Assembly (NCBI RefSeq): GCF_011075055.1
Contig: NC_058146.1
Location: forward strand, 1,612,001 to 1,676,000
DNA: 64,000 nt
Source: Mangifera indica
Lineage: Eukaryota; Streptophyta; Magnoliopsida; Sapindales; Anacardiaceae
Reading direction: 5' to 3'
Below the pieces are notes generated by a model, which saw only the letters and a list, made by a program, of their open reading frames with translations, searched no databases and had not been told where the DNA came from. Made by a program: the position numbers and the translations under genes. Position 1 is the stretch's first letter. Each line of letters begins with the position of its first letter. Positions 12,472-22,785 of the stretch are shown in pieces.

Positions 12472-13814
12472 ATGCCATTGGGTATGATCCCAGAGCAGGG
12501 AAACAAAAATTATGGATGAAATTAAGAACTAGTAGTAAATTTCTATGTCACAGACGAAATCCAGATTGCTATCTTATGGTTGATTTCACTAACCAAATTT
12601 CAGAGGTATAATACAGAGTTTTCTGAGTTCCACATTACTTGAAATGACACTGATATATAGAAAGCTAGAATGCATCTGGAACTAGGTTGTTTTAAAGGTT
12701 TCTGTCAAGAATGTTGAGGTGAAAACTGAAAAGCACTCTTGCAGACAAAAGTCATTTGTTCTATTTTTACCCCTTTTAGAGGAATAATCATGATCATGGG
12801 TAGATCCTCATATCAAAATAACCAATACTCTTTAATTTCCAAAATTTATGGCATAATATCGAGCTTAAGGTTTACAAGTTTATTAGACAATTTATCATTT
12901 AGAGTAATAAAAAACTGAGGAACAAAATCTTTTTGGTAAGCTATTTTAAAAATGATCACCTGTAAAAGTTGACATAAAAAATAACAATCATTCATTCTGT
13001 TCAAATTAAACAAACTTTCAAACATCTCTTAAGATATTGGGGAGAACACTAATCTCCGAGAGATGTGACAACTTATGCAAGAATGCTTCACCAGATTTAA
13101 AAGACCTTAAAAATTAAGTTTTTGAGCTTTGGTAACAAGAACAATATCATGAAAGTCTTGATAAGAATAGGCAATCAAGGAGTCCTGCCCTCTTTGTACA
13201 TAATCCACATAGAATTTCTCTGTGAAATCAAGTCATTGAGCAGGCAGAACTTCATATTTGTATGTGTTCTATATGTATCATATGGGCAGTGCAAAATTAT
13301 TCAGAACTTGATAATATGCCAGAGAAGATTCTTTACAACTAAGAAATGGTCACAAGGAAGCTACAAACATTTACCTTCTTCAAACAAAATATTTCCATTG
13401 AGTGAAACGTTCAGTGAAGTGGAGCTATAGAAAGACAGCTTAGTTGAGTAAATGGTAGCGAAGTACACAATGCATCTTACTGTTATAGCAAGCACCTAGA
13501 CACCCAGTTTTGGCCATGTGCAATTAAAGATCTTCATTTAGGAAGCTGAGATATTGTATTCAAAACTGTGGATATTGAGAACCAGTGGACACTAATAAAG
13601 AATTGCAAACTCTTATCAAAGATGATAAATTCTTCTATAAAAATTGATAATATTATAGCACTAACCAAGTCCGTCCTAAGATTCTTAGATGCTAAAAAAG
13701 ATAAAAAAATCAGCAGAATGAACAGTGTTGTATCCATCGGTAATATTAGAACTAAAACCACCACTGGAAACCTAAAAATCATTATATTTCTTAAATGTGC
13801 TAGAATTTGCTTTT
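12472..13814. other. Intergenic region without a recognised gene
   Basis: Open frames on both strands are short and carry no recognised motif. A 15-base direct repeat (ACCACCACTGGAAAC) occurs near 13757 and 13809. No RNA gene seen. Confidence 0.4.
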
Positions 13815-14790
13815 ATTGAAACCACCACTGGAAACCTTTCCTGCTTGCACTTAAAAAATCGGCTTCAGCTTTCTCATTCTTTTGCAATTCAGCTTCTGCG
13901 TCCTCATTCTTCTTCAATCCAGCTCCTGATTTCTCACTTTTCCTCCTTATTTTTTCCCTGCGAGAGTAAACCCTTGTAATGAATGGCCTATCAGAACCTA
14001 AAGTTTAAGTTATAACAGATATGAGCATTTAGCGGAGAACATTACTGATGAATAAGTAGATTGCTATGAGTGCCTGAGTAAAAAGACTTTATATTTCATT
14101 TATCAACATTCAACAGAGAAAAATATACAAGTTGAAACCTGATGCGTACCTGATTATGATGCTTTATTGCTGCAGGAGCTGTTGTTCCCTGGTTGCTCTT
14201 CAGCAGTTGGATGCCTGGAGATATTATTATTGTTTGTAAAAGAAGTGTATTTTGATAATTGTAAAGAGACTGTAATGTTCAAGTTGTAACAGTGAATAGA
14301 TCCATTTTTCATTAAATGAGAAATAGTGCAGAGTACACTGTTTTATTGGCCAAATAAGAAATAAACAGAACACCCAAAACAATGAAGAAACAAAGCAAAT
14401 ACTCAGGAACTGTAGTGAACAGCTTCCAGAGTCCCTAGGCTACCCAGCCTCAACCCAACCTAAAGGTTTACTAATTTTCTGGATGCCTTCCCCTGAAACT
14501 TTCCTCCTCTTTTAATGTTATGTGGCCTTCCTGTAAATCAACTTCATTATTCCTTTGATTGCTCTGATTTTGATTTGTTTCCATGTCCTTGTGGTTGACT
14601 AGCTGTGTTGCCATCTTTGTATGATCTTTATCCTCCTTTGCCAATTGTGTTTGATCTGCTGGAGATTTATTTAGAGATGCCATATTTGGATCTGCCAACT
14701 GTTTTTGGGCTGTTGGAGATGCATTTCCTGTTTTGCCCTTCCTGTTATAAGCTCTGATGATGACTGGGGTTCTATCAAAACCTTCGAGAA
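13815..14790 (-). other. Unidentified repeated exon-like blocks
   Basis: Two minus-strand blocks begin after acceptor-like AG sites in the same phase and share a motif. Block A runs from about 14788 down to 14471 and starts GFDRTPVIIRAYNRKGK, continuing into a Gln/Asn/Lys/Glu-rich tail that ends RHPEN and a stop. Block B runs from 13997 to about 13815 and starts GSDRPFITRVYSRREK, followed by a charged Lys/Glu repeat (KKNEDAEAELQKNEKAEAD) and a stop. Between them, near 14218-14154, lies a third short block starting HPTAEEQPGN in one frame. The pattern looks like tandem copies of a terminal exon. I do not recognise the family. It could be a real small gene, alternative 3' ends of a neighbouring transcript, or a relic. 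It lies just downstream of the mTERF6 relic on the same strand. Confidence 0.3.
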
Positions 14791-14875
14791 AACAAGGGAA
14801 AAATATCTAATGAAAAGTTGGTGGAATTAAGCAAGAGGTTGCCAAAAAATGAATGAAGGATCTGACTTTAATACC

Positions 14876-15851
14876 TTAAGCAATTATACCAAACTTTATT
14901 TGGAACCTCTTTGCATTACAGTTCAGCATTTTACTCAAGCTACAATCCACATTCTTTTGTTTCAAAAGCTTGTGTCGCTGCTCAAGACTGTTCTTCACGC
15001 CATGCCAAAAGAAGTCAGGACAGTCAGAAACTTCATCAATTCGCCTTCCCGTAACCTCTACCAAAAACTTGATCCTAGGCCCTAAAAAATTCTTGATGCT
15101 CTTTATAAGAATAGGGGGATAGGCAGTCACCAAAGCCGCTATCTGTCTATCTTCTAACCCACATCTCTTTAAGTAATTAAAATTGGGACTCAAAATCTTG
15201 TTCACACCTCTAAATAAAACTTCACTGAATTTCACTGCTACAAATTGAAGATCTAGCTCCTTCAGTCCTACTGATTTCACAAACGCTGAAGTCGAGTGAA
15301 GCCTATTATCAACGTAATAACCCATCATAAATGGATGTTTTACAAGGACTTACTGATCATTCCATCTTTGTCAAGGCCAAGACTAGCTAGAAAGTCCACA
15401 GTTTGTTTGAGCTTAGATTCAATGCTTAGCTATGAACCTCGAATTGAGCAGCATGATCCTTCCAAGTTGCTTTTCAGGGACTCCCAGGGCCTGAAACAAA
15501 GCCAAAAGTGGACAGAGCTTCTCTTCCACACTATGAGATAGTATATGAGGAATTTGGTTATGGCAGAAGCAAGGGTTTTCTTCCTAGCTATTGAGACACT
15601 CAACCATGACTACAAGCTTCTCATTGAGAGCCAGAGTAAGGACTTGGGGCACTTAGAAACAACGTGAGGGAGCTTTCTCTCTTGAATACCGATACTTTTC
15701 AAGTACTCCCAATTCTCAGAGGCTCTTTCTCTTTCAACACCCCTCAGACACTTGCACCTGTTGAACATATCATTGATGGTTTTATCATCAAAATCCATAT
15801 CCCTGAAGAACCACATGATCTGCTGCCATTTTGCCTAGTGCTGGTCTCCAT
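14876..15851 (-). pseudogene. MTERF6: mTERF6-like pseudogene (organellar transcription termination factor)
   Basis: Intact mTERF6 is a helical-repeat nucleic-acid-binding protein of chloroplasts and mitochondria, about 330 residues. Here the N-terminal motif METSTRQNGS starts at 15851, is thrown out of frame by about one base before MWFFRDMDFDD at 15816, and is readable to VVSKCPK near 15650. The next 300 bases need at least three more frame changes and contain stops. Pieces such as LTLALNEKL, ASAITKF, HILSHSVEEKLCPLLAL, QALGVPEKQLGR and SIESKLKQTVDFLASLGL appear in different frames. From 15328 to 14876 the C-terminal half is open (SVGLKELDLQFVAVKF, YPPILIKSIKNFLGPRIKF, DFFWHGVK). The disruptions are too many for sequencing error alone. 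A functional copy probably exists elsewhere, since loss of mTERF6 causes pigment and seed defects in Arabidopsis. Confidence 0.88.
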
Positions 15852-16637
15852 ACCTCCTGAGAGAAGATGTGGAACATATCAAGGTCAAACTACACCCACA
15901 AGTTCCCTGTTGTTTTCATTTTCCTGTTAAGACATAAATTTATAAGTTGATAAATGCGCATACTATTTGGGGCAAATATTTCAGCAGTAGAGAAATAAAA
16001 CACCAACTCAGTTAATGCAAAAAAACAGTACTGCTCCATAAATCATCAGAGGAAAAAAAAAAGGTACTGGTTAATGCTCAATTCGCAATGAAGACACTAC
16101 CAAAGCAACTAGAATAAAATTATGACAAAAGAACAAATTTTGCAGCAGAAAATCAAATGCAAGGATGGAAAAAAAAAAGCCATATTCAAAAATTAAAAAG
16201 CACAGACACATAATCATGATAAACAAACATCTAGAAAAAAAAGGAAAGATGCATTACCTGAAGTACTCAAAGGGTTTCTAGTTGGGAATTGAATCTTGAA
16301 CTCAACAGCTGCCTCTCATTCTTTTGCGAAGTCTAAACTGAGCAGCGAAAGTGCAAGTAAAACGAAAGCCAAAAACTAGAAGCCTTATCTGATGCAAATA
16401 TGTACTTCACTCTGTTCTACCATCTTACCTCATTTGCCCTTGTGGAATCTATGCGAAATGACTTTTGTACCCTTCCCATTTGCTGCTAAAACCCTAGCCT
16501 CATCTCCCCGACACAAAATCCTTGATTTCATTGTTGGATTGAAAACAAAGCAGAAGATGATGACGCCATCATCTAAAGGTCGGATATTTGTTAAATTTTT
16601 AGGCAAGTTGGAGATCTTTGAGTCTACTTCAACAGAG
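15852..16637. promoter_or_regulatory. Head-to-head spacer between the mTERF6 relic and the PPR gene
   Basis: About 0.8 kb separates the divergent mTERF6 relic and PPR reading frames. It should carry the PPR promoter and 5' UTR. From 16392 to 16637 the PPR frame is already open, so the protein may start further upstream than annotated. The block contains several poly-A runs (16045-16240) but no clear TATA box. Confidence 0.4.
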
Positions 16638-17561
16638 ATGCTACGCCGTTTTTCTTCCATGAGAGATTTCAATGTTAATAATGACGGAGATGATGGTGGT
16701 AGATACAGCAACAAGTATCAGAACCCTCCAGAGCCAATACCCAATAGGCCTTTGAGAGGAGAAAGGCCATTTAATCATCATAATAATCAGCCTCAACTTT
16801 CTTCACAAACTCACTTCAATGGTACTAACCGAGTTCGCCCAAAGCAATCCAAGGTTGCTGATGATGTTCCATCAAACGAGAGTTTCCTGGAAAAATTCAA
16901 ATTTTCTGTTGAGAAAAAGGCAGAAAAGCCCTCACAAAATGATGCACCAGCAGCTACACAACACAAGATCGAGCCTCCCCAAGATGCGGACGAGATCTTC
17001 AAGAAAATGAAGGAAACGGGTCTCATTCCAAATGCAGTGGCTATGCTCGATGGACTCTGCAAAGACGGTCTTGTTCAGGAAGCTCTGAAACTGTTTGGTT
17101 TGATGCGCGAAAAAGGTACCATTCCTGAAGTTGTTATCTACACTGCCGTTGTTGATGGCTTTTGCAAGGCTCATAAATCAGATGATGCTAAGAGGATTTT
17201 TAGGAAAATGCAAACCAATGGCATCGCTCCTAATGCCTTCAGTTATGGTGTGTTAATTCAAGGTTTATGTAATGCTAATGAATTAGAAGATGCTATTGAC
17301 TATTGTATTGAAATGTTAGAAGCTGGTCATTCTCCGAACGTTACTACTTTTGTTGGATTAGTTGATGGGTTGTGTCGGGAGAAAGGTGTTGAAGAAGCTC
17401 AGAGTGCTATTGCAACATTGAAACAGAAGGGATTTCTTGTTAATGATAAAGCTGTTAGAGAATACTTGGACAGAAAAGCTCCTTTTCCATCATCAGTTTG
17501 GGAAGTAATCTTTGGAAGAAATCCTCAGAGAAACCATTTTAATTTTTTTCCTTTTTCGTAA
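16638..17561 (+). CDS. Small pentatricopeptide repeat (PPR) protein
   Basis: Intronless frame of 307 residues if translation starts at the Met before LRRFSSMRDF. The frame stays open upstream to 16392, which would give 389 residues, but the shorter form matches the remembered size of the syntenic Arabidopsis protein AT4G38150 and begins with an Arg/Ser-rich stretch typical of organelle targeting. A low-complexity Asn/Pro/Gln-rich segment covers about residues 14-80. PPR motifs follow from about 113: DADEIFKKMKETGLIPN, ALKLFGLMREKGTIPE, DDAKRIFRKMQTNGIAPN, DAIDYCIEMLEAGHSPN, and a last partial repeat near EEAQSAIATLKQKGF. That makes four to five P-type repeats, each with the LxxGLCK or similar core. 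PPR proteins bind specific RNAs in mitochondria or chloroplasts for processing or stability; the RNA target cannot be read from this sequence. It lies in the HDA19-FRS5 syntenic block. Confidence 0.87.
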   Translation: MLRRFSSMRDFNVNNDGDDGGRYSNKYQNPPEPIPNRPLRGERPFNHHNNQPQLSSQTHFNGTNRVRPKQSKVADDVPSNESFLEKFKFSVEKKAEKPSQNDAPAATQHKIEPPQDADEIFKKMKETGLIPNAVAMLDGLCKDGLVQEALKLFGLMREKGTIPEVVIYTAVVDGFCKAHKSDDAKRIFRKMQTNGIAPNAFSYGVLIQGLCNANELEDAIDYCIEMLEAGHSPNVTTFVGLVDGLCREKGVEEAQSAIATLKQKGFLVNDKAVREYLDRKAPFPSSVWEVIFGRNPQRNHFNFFPFS

Positions 17562-19895
17562 GTTATTTAATAATGACCTTCCATTGATTATGTAGCTTTA
17601 TTGTTTTATCATATGAAGAAGATGTGAAAGTAATATTTAATTTCTACAATGGAAGTTCTCTTTTTAACTTGTGTTTACCATGATTCTTTTGCTTCATTAT
17701 CTTGTTTAAATAATATCACAGTCAGTATATTAATGTTGATACCATTTGTCCTTGGTGGTCCTATGACTGAGATACAGCTACCCAGGATTTGCAGCAAGGC
17801 CAAATTTCTTGTATAGTGTTTTGCTCTTTCTGCCTGGTGTTGTTTAGTAAATTGTTCAGTAATTTCACTTGTGAATTGCATCTGAAGGTAATTGTGTATT
17901 GGACATTGGAGTTTTCATGATGTATCCAAAGTCAAAGGTTTTGGTTAAAGATGGAGGAAATGGGTTATGGGTTGTCTCTTATGTTCTGAAATTTTAAACG
18001 TATATGCAGATTTTTGGCTTTATCTTTGCTTTCTGCTGTTCTAAGGGTTGTGGGTGTTATCTCCCTTTATCTTTGCTTTCTGCTGTTCTAAGCCATTTGG
18101 TAGATAAGGCCCAAGAGGCTGGACAGGTAAATTTACCAATTATACAATCTCTTTTTTTTTTTTTAAGTACACAAATCAAACTTTTTTTGTTGGGTTATAG
18201 TTGTAGAGTTATATTGTGATTTATCTGGCCCCAAACTGAACTTACTTAAAACATTATGGTGCAAGTATAAGCATTCAAGAGAAGAATGCTTCGGTTAGCA
18301 GCCTGAGATGGATGCTAACTGGGCTGTTGGTGTCCAAAGTACCTGGGAATGCTACTGGGAGATAGTCCTAGTATGTTTGAGTTTTGACATCTTGTTTTTA
18401 AGGAACATAGTTATAGTACTAGTTGAGGATAGTGGTAGCTTGATGTTTTATTGATTTCCTGTCTGGGAACTATTGATGATTAAATCACGTCCATCTTAGG
18501 TAGCCAGTTATGGCCAGTTGGTTCTGGATCCAACTTCTCATTTATAAGTTAATAATTATCAGAAAAGACTAAGACTATTTGAAAGCCTAATGATCCGTGG
18601 AAATACACTTACCTGCTCAATATTGAGAAGCCTGCAGTGGTTGGTTTGTAAGACAAAGACCTCACAATTTGTTGACATTGTGTATTCAGAAAATTAGTTG
18701 ATGAGGAATCTTTATGAATTGTGGTTGTGTGCATGATTTATATTTTATATTTTATTTTTTAGAAGCTGAAAAATATATTTTTGGTTCATCATGTAAAAAC
18801 TGATGTATTTGCTAAAACACTTCTTAGTGGGGTGCAGATGCATTAACAGAGTAGACCCTTTAGAAATAGGGAAGAGTAGATGTAATCAAGCTCAGTTTAT
18901 CTTGTGGCAGAATGTTAAGGCTTCAGTGAGACAAATTAAGTGTAATGAAAAAGAAGAGGAAAAGATAGAATCGAAAGTGCACCACCCAGCTTGTGCAAAA
19001 ACTATTACTTTTCCCATTATTTTCAAGGTCCAGAGACTGGATAAGATTTTCTTATTACTTCTTGATGAGTTTTTGCCATCAATCTAATTTAATCCTTGTT
19101 AAATTGAGAATTCCTACTAGTTTCATCTTCTATCAGATGCTTTAAGTTCCAAATGTGTTTCTGGTGGGGATTACTGCATAATCGATGTTCGTGTTGAGTT
19201 GACTAGCATAGTTGTTGAAGATACTGACGTGCAACACTAGATTTTCCCAGCCAAAATTTGCAGAAAGAATCTTTTTATCCAACTAAAATTTGAGACAGAG
19301 ACGATCAACAACATTGAATCCTTGCCTTTCTGACATTAAAACACAGTTTTCTAAGCGGGGATTTCATGAAGAGTTGATACCACATAGTAGATTTATCAAT
19401 ATATATTTTTTTAAAAAAATAATAATATAGTAATAATGTATATGAGAAATATTAAAAATTTAAAGACGTTTATAATATTTTTTAATATAATGATGTAATA
19501 ATTAAATTTTTTTATTATTTTATTATGATATTTTTTAAAATAATAATATAATAATTAAAAATTTTTATTATTTTATTTTAAACAAAAAAACGTATTTTAG
19601 TGTACGAATATAATTGGACAAAGTCAATATAATAGACAGGGCTGAAATTGACAACCCACAAGGTGATCTCGGGCTTAATTTAAGTCCAAATAACGACATA
19701 AGCAGAAAAATAACAATTGGTCTGGGTCAGGCTTTTCTATGATCAGCCCAAACTGTAAATTTATCGCCGTCGTCGTCAGTCGGTCATACATAAAGCAGAC
19801 CAGTTGTTTAGAATAGAAGACGAGTGCAGAATTACAACAGAACTTATCGGTGACTGACGACAATTTCATTTCATCGTCAACACAGTTGAAAAACC
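17562..19895. other. PPR 3' flank and AP-1 sigma upstream region
   Basis: The first few hundred bases are the PPR 3' UTR and flank. No gene is recognised in the rest. A 28-base direct repeat lies at 18018-18045 and 18065-18092 (CTTTATCTTTGCTTTCTGCT and onward). A stretch of about 200 bases near 19395-19600 is almost pure A/T. The 100 bases before 19896 look like the 5' UTR of the adaptin gene. Confidence 0.45.
18018..18092 (+). repeat. 28-bp direct repeat, 47-bp period
   Basis: Two identical 28-base copies, at 18018-18045 and 18065-18092. The spacer is 19 bases. No function is evident; it looks like a small local duplication. Confidence 0.8.
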
Positions 19896-22102
19896 ATGGT
19901 AGGTAAAATCCGTAATGTTGTTTTCTGATTTCCTTAACTTAAAGGTTGATCGCTCCATCGAATTCAGTATCTTTAGATCTACCGCGTTTATTGCAATAGT
20001 ACATTGGATTTGGGTTTTTGGTTCAGCTTATGCAGTGTTCTTGTACTGATTTTTTTAGGTGATATATTGTCTTCTTTAGATCTGACTTTGTAATTGCATT
20101 TTTAGAGGAACGGTTGAGTGTAAGTTTGGGATTATGATGGATTGGTTGTTTTTCTGAACTTTCAATTTCCCTAATTTTGTTGATATGCGTTGTGTACTCG
20201 CTTAATCGTATATGTATTAACCTAGCTAAGATCTTGAATTTGTTATTCATTGAAGCTTAAGACGTAGAATAACAGTTTTATATTAGTTTAACAATTTATT
20301 GCGAATTTCTGAGGCCTGCCGATATGGTTTTTTCATTCTTGAACCTCCTTGTTTTTAAACAGAAATTTCGGAAGATGAATTTTTGAATAATTGTATTATA
20401 GGGATGGGGATGTATTTGATAGAAAAAATGGTTAACATGGAGACATTTTTTGTCTGAAAGGTGAAATTTAAGTTGGATCTAGTGTATTAATAATGTGCAT
20501 TTGGCTTATCTTGGAAAATGAGCTGTTTTTTATGTTATTTTTTAACAACGTGGCTTAGGTTGACTACAAACAAAAACCATACCTAATTTTTCTGGGATTG
20601 GCAATGAATGGTGAGGGAAATAAATTACGGATTGAAGGAACATAAATTTTGTTGCTAAGGTTTTGATAGTGTGCTATAAAGTTGAAATGTGTTGAAGAGA
20701 AACCTTGGCTGTTTAGATTAAGCCTGTTGAGCTTGGTTGAGGGCCTGAACCTGAATCATTGCCAATAATAGCTTTCAAAATAATCATTGAGAGGATATGT
20801 ATTTATTTACAAATTATTGACTGGGTATGCCACAATCACTGTGGTACTGCTATGTCTGACAGCTCTGATTTATCATATCTTGTTAATTTTATACCAAAAT
20901 GAAGGTTTTTTTGGCTGCTGCCCTATAATTTTTTACCCTGAATATGTTTCAGATTCAGTTTGTGCTTCTTATTAGCCGACAAGGAAAAGTCCGGTTGACT
21001 AAATGGTATTCTACTTATTCACAAAAGGAACGGACTAAGGTATGGCTTTTAATCTCATTTCACTCAGATATTCTCTCTTTAGATCTTATTTATTAATATT
21101 TTTTTGAAGGACTTGCGATTGGTTAAATGATCTCTGTGATATCATTTTCTCAACTTACTGTAATATCTGTGCTTATATTGATGATTTCTTTGAAACTGCT
21201 GCTTCGTCTATGAAGGTTATTCGTGAGCTAAGTGGAGTCATTCTTGCACGAGGACCAAAACTTTGTAATTTTGTGGAATGGAGAGGATACAAAGTTGTTT
21301 ATAAAAGGTATGTGCAAATACGACAGTATTCGTGACTCAATGGATATGTTTCACCATCATAGAGATGATCAACTGAGTTGGTAGCAATGAATATTTTTTG
21401 TAGATATGCTAGTCTATACTTCTGCATGTGTATTGACCAGGACGACAATGAACTAGAGATCCTTGAAATAATTCATCATTATGTTGAGATTCTTGACAGA
21501 TACTTTGGAAGTGTGAGTGAATCTGACTTTACATTCTATAAGATCACAAAGTGTATATTTCCATCTGATTGGGATAGAAACTGAAGTTTGTGGTAATTTA
21601 TTTTGTTTCCAGGTCTGTGAGCTGGATTTGATCTTCAACTTTCATAAGGTATGTTGCAGTGGGCTTGTTTTGTGATCTGGATTTTGCTTTCCCAAAAGGT
21701 TTCATTATATCATAAATGGTGTTTGATCCTATAAGTGACTGCCCAAAAGTACCTTATTAATTACATGCCATCTTGCTGATCCAACCTAGATCAATTTATA
21801 TTTTATAGATACCTAAATCTGTGTCCTTACTTATTGCTGATGGTCATCTACATTATAGGCCTATTATATTTTGGACGAACTCTTGATTGCTGGTGAACTT
21901 CAAGAGTCAAGCAAGAAAACTGTTGCACGGCTGATAGCTGCTCAGGTATAATTTCTTTTTCTTGGTTGCAGTGGGTTTTCATTGTCAGTTTTTCTTTTTT
22001 TCACTTTTTTTTTTCTCATTTTCATTGTAGGATTCATTGGTGGAGACTGCAAAAGAACAGGCCAGTTCAATAAGTAATATAATTGCTCAGGCCACCAAGT
22101 AG
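19896..22102 (+). CDS. AP19: AP-1 complex sigma subunit (clathrin adaptor small chain)
   Basis: Seven coding exons: 19896-19898, 20953-21039, 21216-21307, 21404-21512, 21613-21648, 21859-21945 and 22031-22102. All introns are GT-AG and all phases agree, giving 161 residues, the exact family length. The protein runs [20 protein letters not shown], then [76 protein letters not shown] and ends NIIAQATK. It forms the longin-type small chain of the AP-1 heterotetramer at the trans-Golgi network and helps bind acidic dileucine cargo signals. The start codon is an exon of its own, cut off by a 1,054-base intron, a layout I recall for plant AP19 genes. TKPR1 lies convergent 0.7 kb away, the same pair as AT4G35410 (AP19-2) and AT4G35420. 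Confidence 0.95.
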
Positions 22103-22785
22103 GGTAACATAATTGTGGTTGTGCATGTTTTGGTCAACTCTAAAGTGCCATCTGTATTCAATTTCATTTCAAGTTTCCTTATTTAGAGCTGAATTTGCGC
22201 ATTAAGGATCTTTCAAGAATTGTACACTTGATTGCTCATCAGATTTGTGTATAACAGTGTGATGGATTTGGCTGATGCATCTTTACAGCTAATAGAAACC
22301 TTTTCATGTAAACACTACAATTGCAACATTCTGCATGTTTTTTCTTGCTGTAATTCTGCAAAATAACAATATATATTTTCTTTGTGAAACATCGATTTTT
22401 CTATATTCTGTATATGTATTACACATTCTTTTTGAATGATTGTTTCTCTCATATGATTAAAATGCCAAAAGAGACCACTTTGATTATGAGCATATGTTAT
22501 ACTGGGAAGATGGAAGTGGCACTGTAAATTAATGGCAGTGCAGATGATACTGTAGAGGGTGAGGATTTTTAGGTTATCACATCCTAACAATTGAAAGAAT
22601 GTGGAGGATTTATGTTAATATAGGCCCGATTGAGAGCCCAAGTCATATCAATCTTGTTTTAGGAGAATTTAAAAGAACATTCATTTGTTTATTGAGTTCC
22701 CCAGTAGTACTCGATTCATTTGACAGACTGAATAAACAGTAAAGTACAGTTTCAAGCGTTGTTCCGGTAGTAAAATCAGTGCTGA
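22103..22785. other. Convergent 3' spacer between AP-1 sigma and TKPR1
   Basis: Only 3' untranslated and flanking sequence of two convergent genes. I see no further coding region. Confidence 0.5.

Noticed and set aside
18803..19087. Plus-strand frame of 94 codons between PPR and AP-1 sigma
   Set aside because: No recognised motif or splice context; expected by chance at this base composition.
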